Source: Mesostigma viride
Lineage: Eukaryota; Streptophyta; Mesostigmatophyceae; Mesostigmatales; Mesostigmataceae
NCBI GenBank assembly: GCA_009746045.1
Contig: RPFO01001343.1
Location: 1-64,000 of the forward strand
Direction of reading: 5' to 3'
DNA: 64,000 nt
In this document: piece by piece, positions 32,467 through 44,958 of the stretch
How the letters are laid out: every line of letters starts with the position of its first letter
Position numbering within the stretch: the stretch's first letter is position 1
Position numbers and translations under genes: made by a program
Notes under the pieces: model-generated
The model's input: only the letters and a program-made list of their open reading frames with translations
What the model was told of the DNA's origin: nothing
Database searches by the model: none

Positions 32467-34062
32467 CCCTGTAGAGGCTAGCTTTAGTCACGAGATGCTC
32501 ATTGACCAGGGCTCTGTCCCAGGGTCGACAGGCGTCCAGGGTGGGGGTCAGTCACTGCAGAGCAGTCTTAGGGAGGGTTCTGCTGGTAGCCAGCCCACTC
32601 TCACAACACAACCAAGCACAGAGAATCCTAGGAGGGGAAGGGACGGCCCAGGAAGTGGATACTGGAGCCAGGGATGCTGACCAAGTCTAGAGGATTGGCA
32701 GCTGAGATCAAGGGGAAGTCACGTACACCTGTGGCTGATGTTCTGTCATCCAAGCATCTAGTCACTAGTCACCTGCAGGAGGGTGAGGTGCTGCAGCTGC
32801 AGCCTTTAGGACCTGGCAAACAGCTAGTCCTGCCTAACCCTATGAGTATAGCCCTGCTGGACGTGATTAAGGCCTTCACTAAAACTGAGGACCTGGCCAC
32901 TAAGGCCATTCAGGAAGGAAGCTTTGGTAACAGGCCTGTGGAGTACTGGGAGGGAGTCCTGTATGTCCACACCCAGGATGCAGATCATGTAGTGACCAGG
33001 AAGGTCTATGTGCCAGAAATGGCCATTCCCACTGTGTTGCATTGCTTCCATGACGACGTGACTGCGTGTCATCCTGGGTATGCTAAGCTTCTCCATGAAG
33101 TACAAGAGAGGTTTTGGTGGCCTGGCATGTTTCGTGATATCAAAGCCTATGTGGCTTCCTGTGACTCATGCCAAAGGAATAAGGTTAGGACTCAGGCAGT
33201 GCCTATCTTTCCTATGGCCATGCCTATTCCCCTTCGACCCTGGATCAGTGTGACCATGGACTTCATTTGTGGCTTGCCTGTTTCTGATGCTGGCAATGAC
33301 AGGATACTAGTGGTGATGGACAGGCTGTCTAGAATGTGCCACCTCATCCCCTGCAATGCCCATCTCACAGCTGCCCAGTGTGTAGAGTTGTTCATGAAGG
33401 AGGTGTACAGATTGCATGGCATGCCACGTGTAATCATCACTGACCAGGATCCCTTGTGGATGTCTGGGTTTTGGAAGTCCTTCTTTGACATCCTAGACAC
33501 TAAGTTGGCCTTTGGAGTAGCATACAGGTGTGCCAGCACGGGGGCTGTGGAGAGGCTGAACCGTATTGTACGGGAATGCCAGAAGCACTATTGTACCCAT
33601 GATAACAAGGAATGGGACAAGAAACTTCCCTTCATAGAGTTTGCCATCAACAACTCACCCCTGGCTCCTCACCAAATGTCTCCATTTGTCATTTGCCATG
33701 GCCAGTGCCCCTTGACTCCATTTGACCTGGAGTTACCTGATAGGGATGCTGAAGGCCCCTTCAGAAGACGCCTAACCTCTGTCCACCAGTTGATTGCATC
33801 CTTCCAGGAAGCTCACAGTATGGTGGCTGCTCAGATGTTGCATGCACAGGACAAGTATTTAAACAATGCTTGGCAACAGATGTTGGCTACACACACCTTT
33901 GTGGCTCCTGGTGACCTGGTGCTCTTGGAGGCTAATCGTGTGCTACCTGAAAAGGAGCAATGCAGGAAACTGCAACCCTTGTGGTTGGGACCTTACCCTG
34001 TCCTGAACCTTCCACTATGGGACTGTAGTTCAAGTCCAGGTGCCTTCCCACTGGAGGCTTAA
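32467..34062 (+). CDS. Integrase of Ty3-B
   Basis: The longest frame is 32674-34062; the linker 32467-32673 is in other frames. Zinc-binding HHCC domain: HCFHDDVTACHPGYAKLLHE and CDSCQRNK. The DDE core has D in ISVTMDFICGLP, D in VIITDQDPLWMSGF and E in STGAVERLNRIVRE. A GPY-type module (LWLGPYPVL) lies at the end, after which the frame changes near 34010 and the true continuation leads into the chromodomain. It catalyses insertion of the cDNA. Confidence 0.9.
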
Positions 34063-34411
34063 GACTAACGTGTTTCACCTGGCCCAGCTCAAACTGTATA
34101 AACGCAATACCTTGCAGGGACGCCTTTCTGCTCCATTACCATTTGAGCTGGATACTGAGGGGGAGAGGATATATGAAGTGGAGCAGCTGGTGGCTCACAG
34201 AGTCAAAGGAAAGGGTAGGACCAAGCAGCTGCAGTTTAAGGTGCACTGGAAAGGAGAGTTAGAGTCTACTGCCACATGGCTGTGGTTGTCTGACTTGACT
34301 CACTGCCATGAAGTGGTCCAGGAGTATTGCCAAAAGAAGGGGCTCACTCTTCCTTCTTGGTATACTGAGTTGGTGCAAACCACTGCTCCCCTTCCTATAT
34401 CTCAGGACTAA
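34040..34411 (+). CDS. Chromodomain at the integrase C-terminus of Ty3-B
   Basis: After the integrase tail HWRLKTNVFHLAQLKLYKRN, the segment ERIYEVEQLVAHRVKGKGRT, LQFKVHWKGELESTATWLW and HCHEVVQEYCQKKG has the chromodomain pattern (YEVE..., Y/FKVHWKG, W...L). This places the element among chromoviruses, whose chromodomain steers integration to marked chromatin. Confidence 0.85.
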   Translation: MPSHWRLKTNVFHLAQLKLYKRNTLQGRLSAPLPFELDTEGERIYEVEQLVAHRVKGKGRTKQLQFKVHWKGELESTATWLWLSDLTHCHEVVQEYCQKKGLTLPSWYTELVQTTAPLPISQD

Positions 34412-34535
34412 CGAATGGTTTCTTCGTGCATGCTGTGTGGTCCCAGATGGAGGAGGAGTTCACGTACCCCAACTTGGGCCTGGGCGCCACCACGGAGGAA
34501 GGGGTCACGGGTATGCATCCAGAAACCCCAACCCC

Positions 34536-35567
34536 ATGAGTTATGTGGAATCCCTGTTTGACAGTATTGTCAGGCGTGACCTTAGGAGGGGTCAGCAGAT
34601 GGATACCATTAACAAGCTCTTGCATTCAGTGATCTCCAAGCAGGATAAGCTACAGGAGCTTCTTCAGGGGTTGTCCTTGTCCCAGCCCCAGATGGGGAGT
34701 GGTGTTAACATAGCTCTCAGCTCCAGCAGCACTCCCATCATTCAGATTCCTCGTCATGTGGTACCTGTCAAGAATGTGGTGGCCTATGTGGATCACAGGA
34801 AGTGCATGGGACCTTGTGAGCATTGTGAGACGCTGGCCAAGGCAGTGGCTGCCCTTAACAGGGAGGAGGGGGAAGTGAGCCCTGAGGGTTATGTGGAGGA
34901 GGTCTTGTCTCAGTTGCACACCAGCCTGTATGAGATTGGCTCTCCTTTTGTGGGCCACCTGTTGCACAGGATGTTTGCCTTGACTCCAGGACCTGAGATT
35001 GACATGAGACCTGCAGAGGGGCAGGATATGTTGACCACCTTGCCTGAGGCTTTGAAAGGAGCCTTCATGCAGTTCCAGCCAGTGAGCATGGGTGAGGCCT
35101 CCTACATGGAGTTGTTGGAGTTTTCAGTGCAGCAGGGAGATTTTGACTTGGCTCCTTCTTCTTCCAGCTCGGTCAATGGGTGCTTCCCTTTGGAGACATC
35201 CAACCTTTTCTGCAGCCCAGGGTTGCCTAAGTTCACCATGGAGCTCAAGGTTCGTCTGACCCCATTGAGGGTGTTGGTGCCTTTGACAGGTGCTAAGTGG
35301 TCAGTGGTCAAGACCTTTCTCCAGTTCTGGTGGGCGTACAGGTCATGGGTGAGCAGGCACAAGACGTCTTCTACTTGGGTGATGGATCCTGAGAGCCAGT
35401 CTGTGGTGCTTCTCTCCTACCCAGGGACATGCCTGCGTTATGTTGCCCAGATGGCAGCAGGGGCTGCAGAGACGTGCATGGTGCTGCAGGTCAGCAGGAA
35501 CTGGCCAGACTTGGTTCACATGGTGGAGCAGTTTCCCTTGTTTGGGACCAGGGGCAAGGATGGGTGA
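34536..35567 (+). CDS. Extra ORF of Ty3-B downstream of pol, unknown function
   Basis: Plus-strand frame of 343 codons from ATG 34536 (open upstream to 34308) to TGA 35565. The N-terminal part is a coiled coil (MDTINKLLHSVISKQDKLQE). A Cys cluster CMGPCEHCETLAKA follows, then a predicted globular part (FPLETSNLFCSPGLPKFTME, WSVVKTFLQFWWAYRSWVS). I see no signal peptide or membrane anchor, so it is not env-like. It sits between the chromodomain and the polypurine tract. Being uninterrupted while pol is broken suggests it is a real product. No family is recognised. Confidence 0.7.
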   Translation: MSYVESLFDSIVRRDLRRGQQMDTINKLLHSVISKQDKLQELLQGLSLSQPQMGSGVNIALSSSSTPIIQIPRHVVPVKNVVAYVDHRKCMGPCEHCETLAKAVAALNREEGEVSPEGYVEEVLSQLHTSLYEIGSPFVGHLLHRMFALTPGPEIDMRPAEGQDMLTTLPEALKGAFMQFQPVSMGEASYMELLEFSVQQGDFDLAPSSSSSVNGCFPLETSNLFCSPGLPKFTMELKVRLTPLRVLVPLTGAKWSVVKTFLQFWWAYRSWVSRHKTSSTWVMDPESQSVVLLSYPGTCLRYVAQMAAGAAETCMVLQVSRNWPDLVHMVEQFPLFGTRGKDG

Positions 35568-35979
35568 ATGGGGATTGGTATAGCCTGTGAAGAACAGAGC
35601 TGTGCAGGAAGAGGATGGGGAAGGATGGGGGAAGAGTATGGAAGGTGCTTTGGATTGTGGTGTGAGGGGGGGATTCCAGGATGGATGATGGGGGGGGGCT
35701 CCAGTCCAGTTCTGATGTTCCAGTCCAGAGTTCCAGGTTCCAGGATGCTGAATGGAAGACCTTGTATTATGAGATGTTTATCTGGCTTTATAGTAGATAA
35801 GGTAGTGACTTGTTTGCTGTAGAGACCTGTGACTAGATGTTATGAGATAGGAGGCCCTGTTTTCAGGGATGTAAAAACCCATCTGCTTTTCCCAAGAGAT
35901 GGTGGATTTCTGTTCAATGTTCCTCTGCCTTCAAGAGTTGGCTATTGGACCTGGGAGGTCCAGTTTTGAGGGGGAGATA
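35568..35979 (+). other. 3' untranslated region and polypurine tract of Ty3-B
   Basis: G-rich non-coding DNA ending in TTTTGAGGGGGAGATA directly before the 3' LTR: the plus-strand primer. Confidence 0.8.
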
Positions 35980-36758
35980 TGTAACAAGCAAAAATGACTT
36001 TGTTGTTACATCCTTTGTTTTGTGAATGTTTGGCTTTTATTCGAGGACTTTTGGATCAGTATTGAGAAAGTTATGAGGTTTCTAAGACGACGGTACTTGG
36101 AGCTGATACTTTGTCAGCCAACTGATAGGAACCCTCATTGGTCGTGGCCTGATCCACGTAGGGTTGTAGTTTGTTGGCTGATACTACTGATAGGAGCCCT
36201 CATTGGTCGTGGCCTGATCCACGTGGGGTTGTAGTTTGTTAGTTGGTACTATTGAGTCTTAAATGCTCCTTTGGGACTTCAGTGCTCACGACAGATTAGG
36301 ATCTCATGGAAAGATTCTGCCAGGCTGTGTGTGGTGTTGTTCTGTTTTGTGTGACTAGGATGGATACGAAGATCTTGTATAGGATTCCATGGTTCTGATT
36401 GGTTCTCTTCAGGCTAAGGTTGGAGCAAGCTCGACAAGCACGTCGATATCAAGGACGTGGGGTCGCCATTGTTGCTACGTTGGTTTTGATTCACCATGGT
36501 ATAATAAAGCTTGGCTTTGTTGTCCAATCCATAAGAGCCCCTTGGCTATAGACGTCCTTCAGTTCCACAGAGGTCGTCTATACACGAGCTTGTCTTTGTG
36601 TCTACAAGGGGTTGTGATTCCCTAAATCACGTGCTGTGGAATTTCCATCTCAACGTTGCTCGGATACTTGAAGTTCTGCGACTCAGGAAAGCAACCCAGG
36701 TAAAAGATCTTTCATATTGGACTGTGGATGATGTTGATGATCATTTTTAGTCGTTACA
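35980..36758 (+). repeat. 3' LTR of Ty3-B
   Basis: 779 bp, same as the 5' LTR at every position I compared. Followed by CCAGC. Confidence 0.95.
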
Positions 36759-37770
36759 CCAGCCAGGGAGATATCTTCTTACATGGTCAGGCCCTTGCCG
36801 ACCATGTAACAACCTGTTAGGCGACGCAGTGGCCAACATTGGACATACCGCAATATGTTTGTCTCCGCGATATGATTTTAGCTGACATGCAGAGCACAGA
36901 CACTGTTGGCGTCATCCGCTCAACCCCTCTTATTCATACATGGGACCTCGGATATGTAGGATTAGTAGCGTTGCCCAGGCGGACATTGTCAAAGACTACG
37001 ACCCCCCAGTTGTGGGTCCTAGGAAATTTAACAAGCATGATTGTCTCCTTGTTGATAGGCATTAATTCATCCTTGATGATAGGCATTGCTTGCGTGCAAG
37101 ATTAGCTCGAGGCCCATATTTTAGACTACTAGCTGAGCTGTGGACATACATGTAGTTATTGACGTCTTGACGGATATTGACGTCTTGGGGGACTTCCACT
37201 ATATCTTCTTTGGGGAATTCAGAGATCCCGGTCCCCCAACATGGACATGAGACTAATTAAAATCAATTAATCAATGTCATGAATAGAGCGCGTTCATGAC
37301 GTTCAGTCATGAACAGAGCCCTAACCTTAAACACATAAGAAAACAATTATGGCGGGCCATGTGACCAATGTAAGAAGCTTAGCCCCCAAACATATTGTTG
37401 TCTCACGTAATGAATCACTTGCTGATCAACAAATCGATGGTTATCTCATAGGCACAATGTACCTCTGACCATCATTGCTGGCCCATGCATGCATGCACCA
37501 ATGGCAGCCTACATGACACATACATCGCTTATTTGCCATGTAAAAAATGCGACAAAGTGTCCATATAGGTACTCATAGATTAGCACAAATTCCTTAGCAC
37601 GATGTGGACAACTTTACTTAACGGTGAAAGCCTGTCTCGCCCTTATTGCCTTGAGGGTTCCCGGCGATAGGTCCTGTCTGTTGGTCGACATTTTTCTTTT
37701 GCAGCTGGCCATCGTCGGTAGGTATGAATGATCTCGATGCTAGCAATTACGATGATGATACCCGAGGTAG
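36759..37770. other. E1 internal segment
   Basis: Matches E2 53736-52750 in inverse orientation. A small frame (36839-37105, MDIPQYVCLRDMILADMQST) is open in both copies, but there is no other coding sign. CATGCATGCATG run at 37487-37498. Confidence 0.45.
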
Positions 37771-37844
37771 TCTATACCTAGGATCGAGAGCTTCTTCTTG
37801 TATGGCAATGCCGGCAGTTAACTATTACTCCGAATAAAGAGTTA

Positions 37845-38530
37845 AGAGGTTGGCCCTCGGCAGTCGGCATGGCGATCACGGAGCGATGACGGGGCGATGA
37901 CGGGGCGATGACGGGGCGTTGACGCGCGTGATGAATAGGATCTGTTTGACAGGCGGCGGCTATTGGTAATATAGATTGTTGATTAAGAGAAGAGTTTAGA
38001 TGTTGGCCCGTGGGCGATGACGGTGACGCCGTCACCGTCATCGCCCTCGACGGGCGTCATGAATACGACCTTTTTGATATGCGGCGGCTATTGGTAATAT
38101 AGGTCGTTGACTACTACTCCGAATACAAATGTAAAGAGTTAAGAGGTTGGCCCTCGGCTGGCTCGGCATGGCGATCACGGGGCGATGACGGGGCGATGAC
38201 GGGGCGTTGACGCGCGTGATGAATAGGATCTGTTTGATAGGCGGCGGCTATTGGTAATATAGATTGTTGATTAAGAGAAGAGTTTAGATGTTGGCCCGTC
38301 GAGGGCGATGACGGTGACGACCGACCGTCACCGTCATCGCCCTCGACGGGCGTGATGATAAGCCCATGTTTGATATGCGGCAGCTATTGGTAGTATAGGT
38401 CGTTGACTATCACTCCGAATAAAGAGTTAACAGGTTAAGGCCCTCGGCCGGGCGATGACGGGGCGATGACGGGGCGTTGACGCTCGTGATGAATAGGACC
38501 TGTTTGATAGGCGGCGGCTATTGCTAATAT
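37845..38530. repeat. About 290 bp tandem repeats with GATGACGG runs and large hairpins
   Basis: Two to three units containing GGGGCGATGACG repeats, GGCGGCTATTGGTAATATAG and a palindrome. Hairpin 1: 16 bp stems 38012-38027/38031-38046, loop GCC. Hairpin 2: 25 bp perfect stems 38295-38319/38326-38350, loop of 6. E2 carries the equivalent array at 52190-52730 with related but shortened hairpins. Confidence 0.85.
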
Positions 38531-38536
38531 ATAGGT

Positions 38537-39090
38537 CGGATATTTGTGTACCACCCCCCTCCTTCCCACGGCAGGTACGCAGCGACCCGCTGTTGTCCTG
38601 GCTGCAATTGTGTATCACTTGTACGGTATTTGTGTATCACTTGTACGGTATTTGTGTATCACCCTCCTTCCCACGGCAGGTACGCAGCGACCCGCTGTTG
38701 TCCTGGCTGCAATTGTGTATCACTTGTACGGTATTTGTGTATCACTTGTACGGTATTTGTGTATCACCCCCCTCCTTCCCACGGCAGGTACGCAGCGACC
38801 CGCTGTTGTCCTGGCTGCAATTGTGTATCACTTGTACGGTATTTGTGTATCACTTGTACGGTATTTGTGTATCACCCCCCTCCTTCCCGCGGCAGGTACG
38901 CAGCGACCCGCTGTTGTACTGGCGGCAGTTGTGTATCACCTGTACGGTATTTGTGTATCACCTGTACGGTATTTGTGTATCACCCCCCTCCTTCCCACGG
39001 CAGGTACGCAGCGACCCGCTGTTGTACTGGCGGCAGTTGTGTATCACTTGTAGCGTATTTGTGTATCACTTGTACGGTAGCTGTTGTGTA
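38537..39090. repeat. Minisatellite, unit about 115 bp, five copies
   Basis: Units combine CTTCCCACGGCAGGTACGCA, CGACCCGCTGTTGTCCTGGC and GTATTTGTGTATCACTTGTA. It gives three open frames at once, a by-product of the repeat. E2 has fewer units at 51778-52185. Confidence 0.9.
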
Positions 39091-40442
<1,352 letters not shown>

Positions 40443-40445
<3 letters not shown>

Positions 40446-41165
40446 TCCCACCCCCGCTCTCTTGTCCCTCCCGCACCCCTCCTCTCTCTTTCCCTTTCCC
40501 TTGGCTGTTGAGAAGGACTGGGGTGAAAAATCCAGACCGTTGGTGGCTGCCTTCAAGCAGGAAGTTTCAAGGATCAACAAGTTTTTGTGAGCTGTCTGAT
40601 ATGGTCACTGCTGCGACAAAGGTGAGTTATCTTGTTTTTCATGCAATTTTTTTGCTGTAGCTAGGTAAGCCGGCCATTTTGTACTCCTCTTTCTTTTGCT
40701 CTCACGATTATTCTTGTTGTGGTTTATATGGTCCCGTTAAGTGGCATGCATTATCATTATCCACATTAGTGTGAGAAACCATCAGCAGTGTTGTAGCTTG
40801 CATCTACAACAACAGTTTTTGCTGCCGCCACCACTGCTATTACCAACATAAAGTCATTCTTGCTTTCTAAGCACTCTTTTTCCTCTTGGGCTGTTGGTTG
40901 GGATACCAGCCACCCTTGCACGCATAAATTCAAGCACCGGGTGCATGTGAAAACACAACCAAGGCAAGAATGTCCCCCTATCGCAATATCCCACCCACGC
41001 AACGCACCCAATGCAGCAAGAATGGGACCACCTTGTTGCCATGAGCTCTAGCACCGTTGCCACCCTAGCTTTCTACTGTTCCCGTCCATCCTTATTTACA
41101 CTGGCTGCTTTGCTTGCATTTCTGGCTCAGTGCCAGTTTGCACTTGCTAGCTTGCTAAGACAATA
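40443..41165. other. E1 internal segment
   Basis: Matches E2 50600-49878 inverted. No gene recognised. GTGAGT at 40622 after ACAAAG is a possible donor. Confidence 0.35.
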
Positions 41166-41560
41166 ATGCAGCTTGCAAACGGCAAGGGCAAGCACCCGGG
41201 TAAGAGCAAAGGCAACCGCACGAGCAAAGGAAAGGGAAACTGGAAGAGCAAGCACAAGGCCAAGGAAAGGACAAAGGCACTTGTGCTTGCCAAAAGGGCA
41301 GGCTCAAGGGAAATGACAAGGGCAGGGGCAGGCACAAGGGAAGCGGATAAGGGCAAGGGCAGGCGCAAGGGAAAGAGATTAGGACAAGTCAAGCACGAGG
41401 GAACGGACAAGGGCAAGGGCAGGCACAAGGGAAAAGATGAAGACAAGGGCAGGCACTAGGGGAAGGATGAGGGCAACGGCAAACACTGGGGATCAAAGAT
41501 AGGGGCAAGGGCAGATGCTAGGGTAACAGTTAGGGCAAAGGCAGGCACAAGAGAAGAATA
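41166..41560. repeat. Degenerate AAGGGCAAGGGCAGGCAC minisatellite
   Basis: About 20 imperfect copies of a 6-18 bp G/A/C unit. It creates a Lys/Gly-rich frame, which I take as a by-product. Equivalent at 49490-49877 in E2. Confidence 0.8.
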
Positions 41561-41799
41561 AGGGGCCGTGAAGTATAAGTGGAAATGCGGGTGGCGACAT
41601 GGGGTTCGATCGGGCCTGCTGATGCAAATGCAGATTTCAACTGCAGTGACAAACACAAGCGTAGACATAGGCAACGACAAATTCCTTGCATGCGTGCCTT
41701 GCTCTTCACCGGCTGGCTCGTTTGCTAGTTGTCTAACAGTTTCTACCGATAAACATCACTTGCCATTGTAAGGTCTGCCTTGCTGCCGTGCTAGTGGGT

Positions 41800-42035
41800 A
41801 GCTGGGTGATCGTGCTTGTTCCTTGTCAAGGGAGGGATGCATGTGGAGTAGGTGGGTGGGTGTGCTTGTTCCTTGCCAAGGAAGGGATGCACAAAGGTTA
41901 GATAGGTGCACGTGCTTGTTTCTTGTCAAGGGAGGGACGCACAAAGGGTAGGTGGGGGCACATGGTTGTGCCTCGTCAAGGGCGGGATGCACGAAGGGTA
42001 GGTGGGGGCATGTGGTTGGTCCTTGTCTTTTCACC
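41800..42035. repeat. 42 bp minisatellite, five to six copies
   Basis: Unit CTTGTTCCTTGTCAAGGGAG..GGATGCAC..AGGTGGGTG. Equivalent at 49010-49240 in E2. Confidence 0.9.
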
Positions 42036-42049
42036 GCCCAAGCGATGGC

Positions 42050-42675
42050 GATGTAGCATGCATTATACATTTATTCGTGCATTAAAAATCACTTTCCTTA
42101 CAAGCGGCCTTAGCCGACTCCATCTGCCGTTGCCATTTCTCCGTATTGCATTGTCCGGACACGGTTTTTGTGTCGCAGGTCTTCCCCCGTAAAGGCACAA
42201 GCTGCCTGCGCGCGGAATTCTGTGCAGACACCTCGGTTTCCAACACGACGGCATCCCGCACATATCGAGCTCTGGATGTACAACATCTTCCCCCGGCGCA
42301 CTTGCTCCCGGATGCTTCTGTGCGGTGCCGACATCCCCGGAGCTGTCCTAAGCACTGCATGGAAACAGTATTTCAAGCCACGAAGAGAAGCCACGACTTT
42401 GATATTGACTTGATATTGTCGTCAGAAGACTTGATATGCTCTTTCTGTGAAGGCGTTGGATTTTTGTGCATGACATGTAATCCTGCATGTAATAATGAAA
42501 TGGTTTATGAAATAGAAACTTGTCTTGCATGAGCCTTGCTGCAAATGCCATTCATTTTTATTTTTTTTTCCGGGTAAATGGGTGTTAGGGGTTAGGTTGA
42601 CCGAAATGATAAGTGAAATTCCTTCAGTGAAATTCTAAGTGACATGCGTACTGCAATTCAGAACGACATAGCGAC
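42050..42675 (-). other. Inner end of the E1/E2 shared region, possible minus-strand exon
   Basis: Matches 48358-48985 inverted; homology stops near 42673 at ACATAGCGACATGA. A minus-strand frame ending NTEKWQRQMESAKAACKESD and stop at 42082-42084 looks coding in composition and is kept in E2, but there is no family match and no clear splice signals. Confidence 0.35.
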
Positions 42676-42719
42676 ATGATAGTGTAGTACCGGTAGTGAA
42701 CGCGAGAAGCATACGACGT

Positions 42720-42969
42720 CGTAACCTACGGGACCGAGTACCGGGATCGTAAACTACCAGGTGGTAAATTACCGTACGTACATTACCACCTCGTATCTTA
42801 CCACGTCGTAATCTTACCACGTCGGAATCTTACCACGTCGGAATCTTACCACGTCGTAATCTTACCACGTCGGAATCTTACCACGTCGTAACTTACCACC
42901 TCGTAACTTACGGCGTGGGATCGTAGGTAGGATCTCAGCGATAACTTACTGCGTGGGATCGTAGGTGAG
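42720..42969. repeat. Right subterminal repeats of E1
   Basis: About nine tandem copies of a 16-17 bp unit (TTACCACGTCGTAATC / TTACCACGTCGGAATC, 42783-42910), followed by CGTGGGATCGTAGGTRAGAT pairs. Confidence 0.85.
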
Positions 42970-42979
42970 ATGTATATAG

Positions 42980-43242
42980 GGCCCCATGGTCGGCGCGGAC
43001 CTGGACGTCATATTGGCGTCAGCGCTTGTCGGTGGCGCTGACTCGGGCCATGGCTGACATCATGCTCCGCCGTACGCGGGCTGATTTTGCGGTGCAGCAG
43101 GGCTATTAGGTTCCTCCCGTTAGGCGTTTCCATTGGTCTTATCGTAGTATAGAGCTTTGACATGGCTCTGTATATAGGTTTATAGCTGGGCGTTTGCTTT
43201 GGTTTGAGTGATTTCACTCTGCTGTAAGTAATTATATTTTTA
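42980..43242 (+). mobile_element. LINE-A copy (iii): 5'-truncated insertion in the E1 end
   Basis: 263 bp comprising the last codons of LINE-A (ILASALVGGADSGHG region in a shifted frame) and its 3' UTR, flanked by a 10 bp duplication ATGTATATAG (42970-42979, 43243-43252). Typical of target-primed reverse transcription. Confidence 0.75.
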
Positions 43243-43283
43243 ATGTATATAGTAAGAATGATCCCACGCCGTAATTTACCACC

Positions 43284-43336
43284 TGGTAATTTACGCCTCG
43301 GATCCTTTTTACCACCCTCGGACGAAAAGTATAGTG
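43284..43336 (-). repeat. Right TIR of E1
   Basis: Exact inverse of 23320-23372, ending GTATAGTG before AC. Confidence 0.9.
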
Positions 43337-44640
43337 ACCCTCCCCTGCCGCATGGGCGGGTGTGGGCTCACCCGCGCCGCCCGCCTCGCCCCCGCCGCCT
43401 TTCCTTGGCTCTGTTGCTCAGGCCTGGGCGGAGATCCGCCGGTTGGTCCCCATGCAGCGCCGTCAGCGCCATTCCCATTTTGGTCACCCCATCCCCCTTC
43501 CCCTTTGTGCAGGCTGTGCAGGATTCTTACCTCGGGATCCAGCAGGCTTGCGACCTCGTCCGCCCCGCTCAGGCCGTCCACCGTCGCCTGCCCCGGGGCA
43601 CGCCCGGCGTGTCCACTGTCGTCAATCAGTGTCTTCCCTGCCTGCGTACGTTCATGAAAAACAACAAAAGACCTACGCGGGTATACTACACTGTGCCGAC
43701 TGGATGGGTCTGCATGTGAGCTTGAACGATCAGGGGAAGGCTTGGCTTCACTCCGTTTCCCTTGAGGGGAGCGTGGGGTCCGCATTCCTGCGCGCCCTCC
43801 CCATGATGAGCCCTTTGTTCACGCTGGTTCCGGCCCTTTACGCCATCGCTCTCCGCCACGAGCTCTTTGCCCCGCAACCTCTCATCACGGCGGGTGCGTC
43901 CTGCGGCAGCTGCGGGCTTGCTCTGGATACTACTGGGACACACTACATGATGCATCGCGTGCATGGGTGGCCAGCAAAACCAGAACTGGTTCCTCTATCT
44001 CCATACCGCTCTCCTCCGGGTGGTGTGTGCCATGGTTCGGTCGGTCTTTCCCCACTCCACCATCAAGTGCGAGGACGCGGATGGGGCCGCCCTCTACTCA
44101 CCCAACCACCGCCCGCCCCGACATTACCGTGCTTGACTACGACGGGCAGGGTTGCCACCTGCTCATCGATGTCTCCGTGGCTCCGCCGCTCTCCGGTCGC
44201 CACATCCTCCGGGCGGCTGTGGATGCCGGCGCTGCTGCCGCTGTCTGTGGCTGAGCGCGACAAGTTTGCCTCCTACGGCAATGTGGGGCCCCACCGGGTC
44301 ATCCCCTTTGTCCTTGAGGAGTTCGGGGCCATGGGCCCGGCCCATGCAAGACAGCGGAGTTTTTCCACGAGTGCTGCCAGCGCCGTGAAGACCGCCTCGA
44401 CCTCGAGGGTCAGACCGGCCGCCCCGTGGTCTGCCCGCACGTGGTCCTCGTATTGGCGGCAGCGCCTGTCACTCGCCCTCACTCGCACCGTGGCTGATGT
44501 GTTATTCCGCCGCACCCGGGCCGACTTTGTCGCGACCCATGCGGTCTAGATCCCTTCCAGGCCTGCATGGTGGGCCGGCAGCGCTGTTGCTGCGTGTAGT
44601 TTTGTGATGTATAGTTAGTTGTACCTTGTGCAGCTGGCGT
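43337..44640 (+). pseudogene. LINE-A remnant (ii), downstream part: RT tail and endonuclease-like domain
   Basis: Continues the RT of 22945-23319: LPCRMGGCGLTRAARLAP, then TYAGILHCADWMGLHVSL, a knuckle CGSCGLALDTTGTH, ARPDITVLDYDGQG plus HLLIDVSVAPP (PD..D, restriction-like endonuclease pattern), VGPHRVIPFVLEEFGAMGP and a basic end up to TAG at 44547-44549. The open frame at 43362-44549 crosses several frame switches, so only part of it is the true reading. Confidence 0.7.
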
Positions 44641-44958
44641 GATCCTTGGATGTCCGTGTCAGATTACTATTAATTTCTTCAGGGTTATTCTCCCAGTTAT
44701 CGGGTTTTTCCTTATGTTGCATGCCCATCTCACCTCCGTACTCTATCATTCTCAATGAATACATATGTAGCACATATCCCTGAGATGATCGATCTAGTTA
44801 GGGGAAAAGCCACGAGCCACGAGGTAGTCATGGCTGACGCCGGAGCTCATAACTTTCACGTTTGAGCACCGAATTCAGCTGTGAATATCACAATCGCTTC
44901 GTCTTTCGAAGACGCACATGCTGATATAATTTTCCGAAGCTATTATTATACGCAATAT
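44641..44958. other. Spacer between LINE-A and LINE-B
   Basis: A segment at 44750-44790 (ATACATATGTAGCACATATC) resembles the LINE-B 3' region at 53780. No gene. Confidence 0.35.

Larger units (their letters stand above)
27290..36758 (+). mobile_element. Ty3-B: complete Ty3/gypsy chromovirus, 9469 bp
   Basis: Two 779 bp LTRs, primer-binding site, gag, pol (protease, RT, RNase H, integrase, chromodomain), an extra ORF and a polypurine tract. The 5 bp duplication CCAGC (27285-27289 and 36759-36763) flanks it. The empty site is preserved in E2 (GGACTGGCCAGCCAGG, minus strand near 54495). The LTRs look identical, so insertion was recent. Despite this, pol is split by several one-base frame breaks. 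Confidence 0.95.

Noticed and set aside
34308-35567. env gene of an endogenous retrovirus
   Set aside because: There is no signal peptide, transmembrane segment or fusion-like motif; it is described as an unknown extra ORF.
37845-38530. CRISPR-like repeat array
   Set aside because: Units are about 290 bp with internal tandem words and no uniform spacers; the context is eukaryotic.
41166-41459. Lys/Gly-rich small protein
   Set aside because: Product of the GGGCAAGGGCAGGCAC minisatellite.
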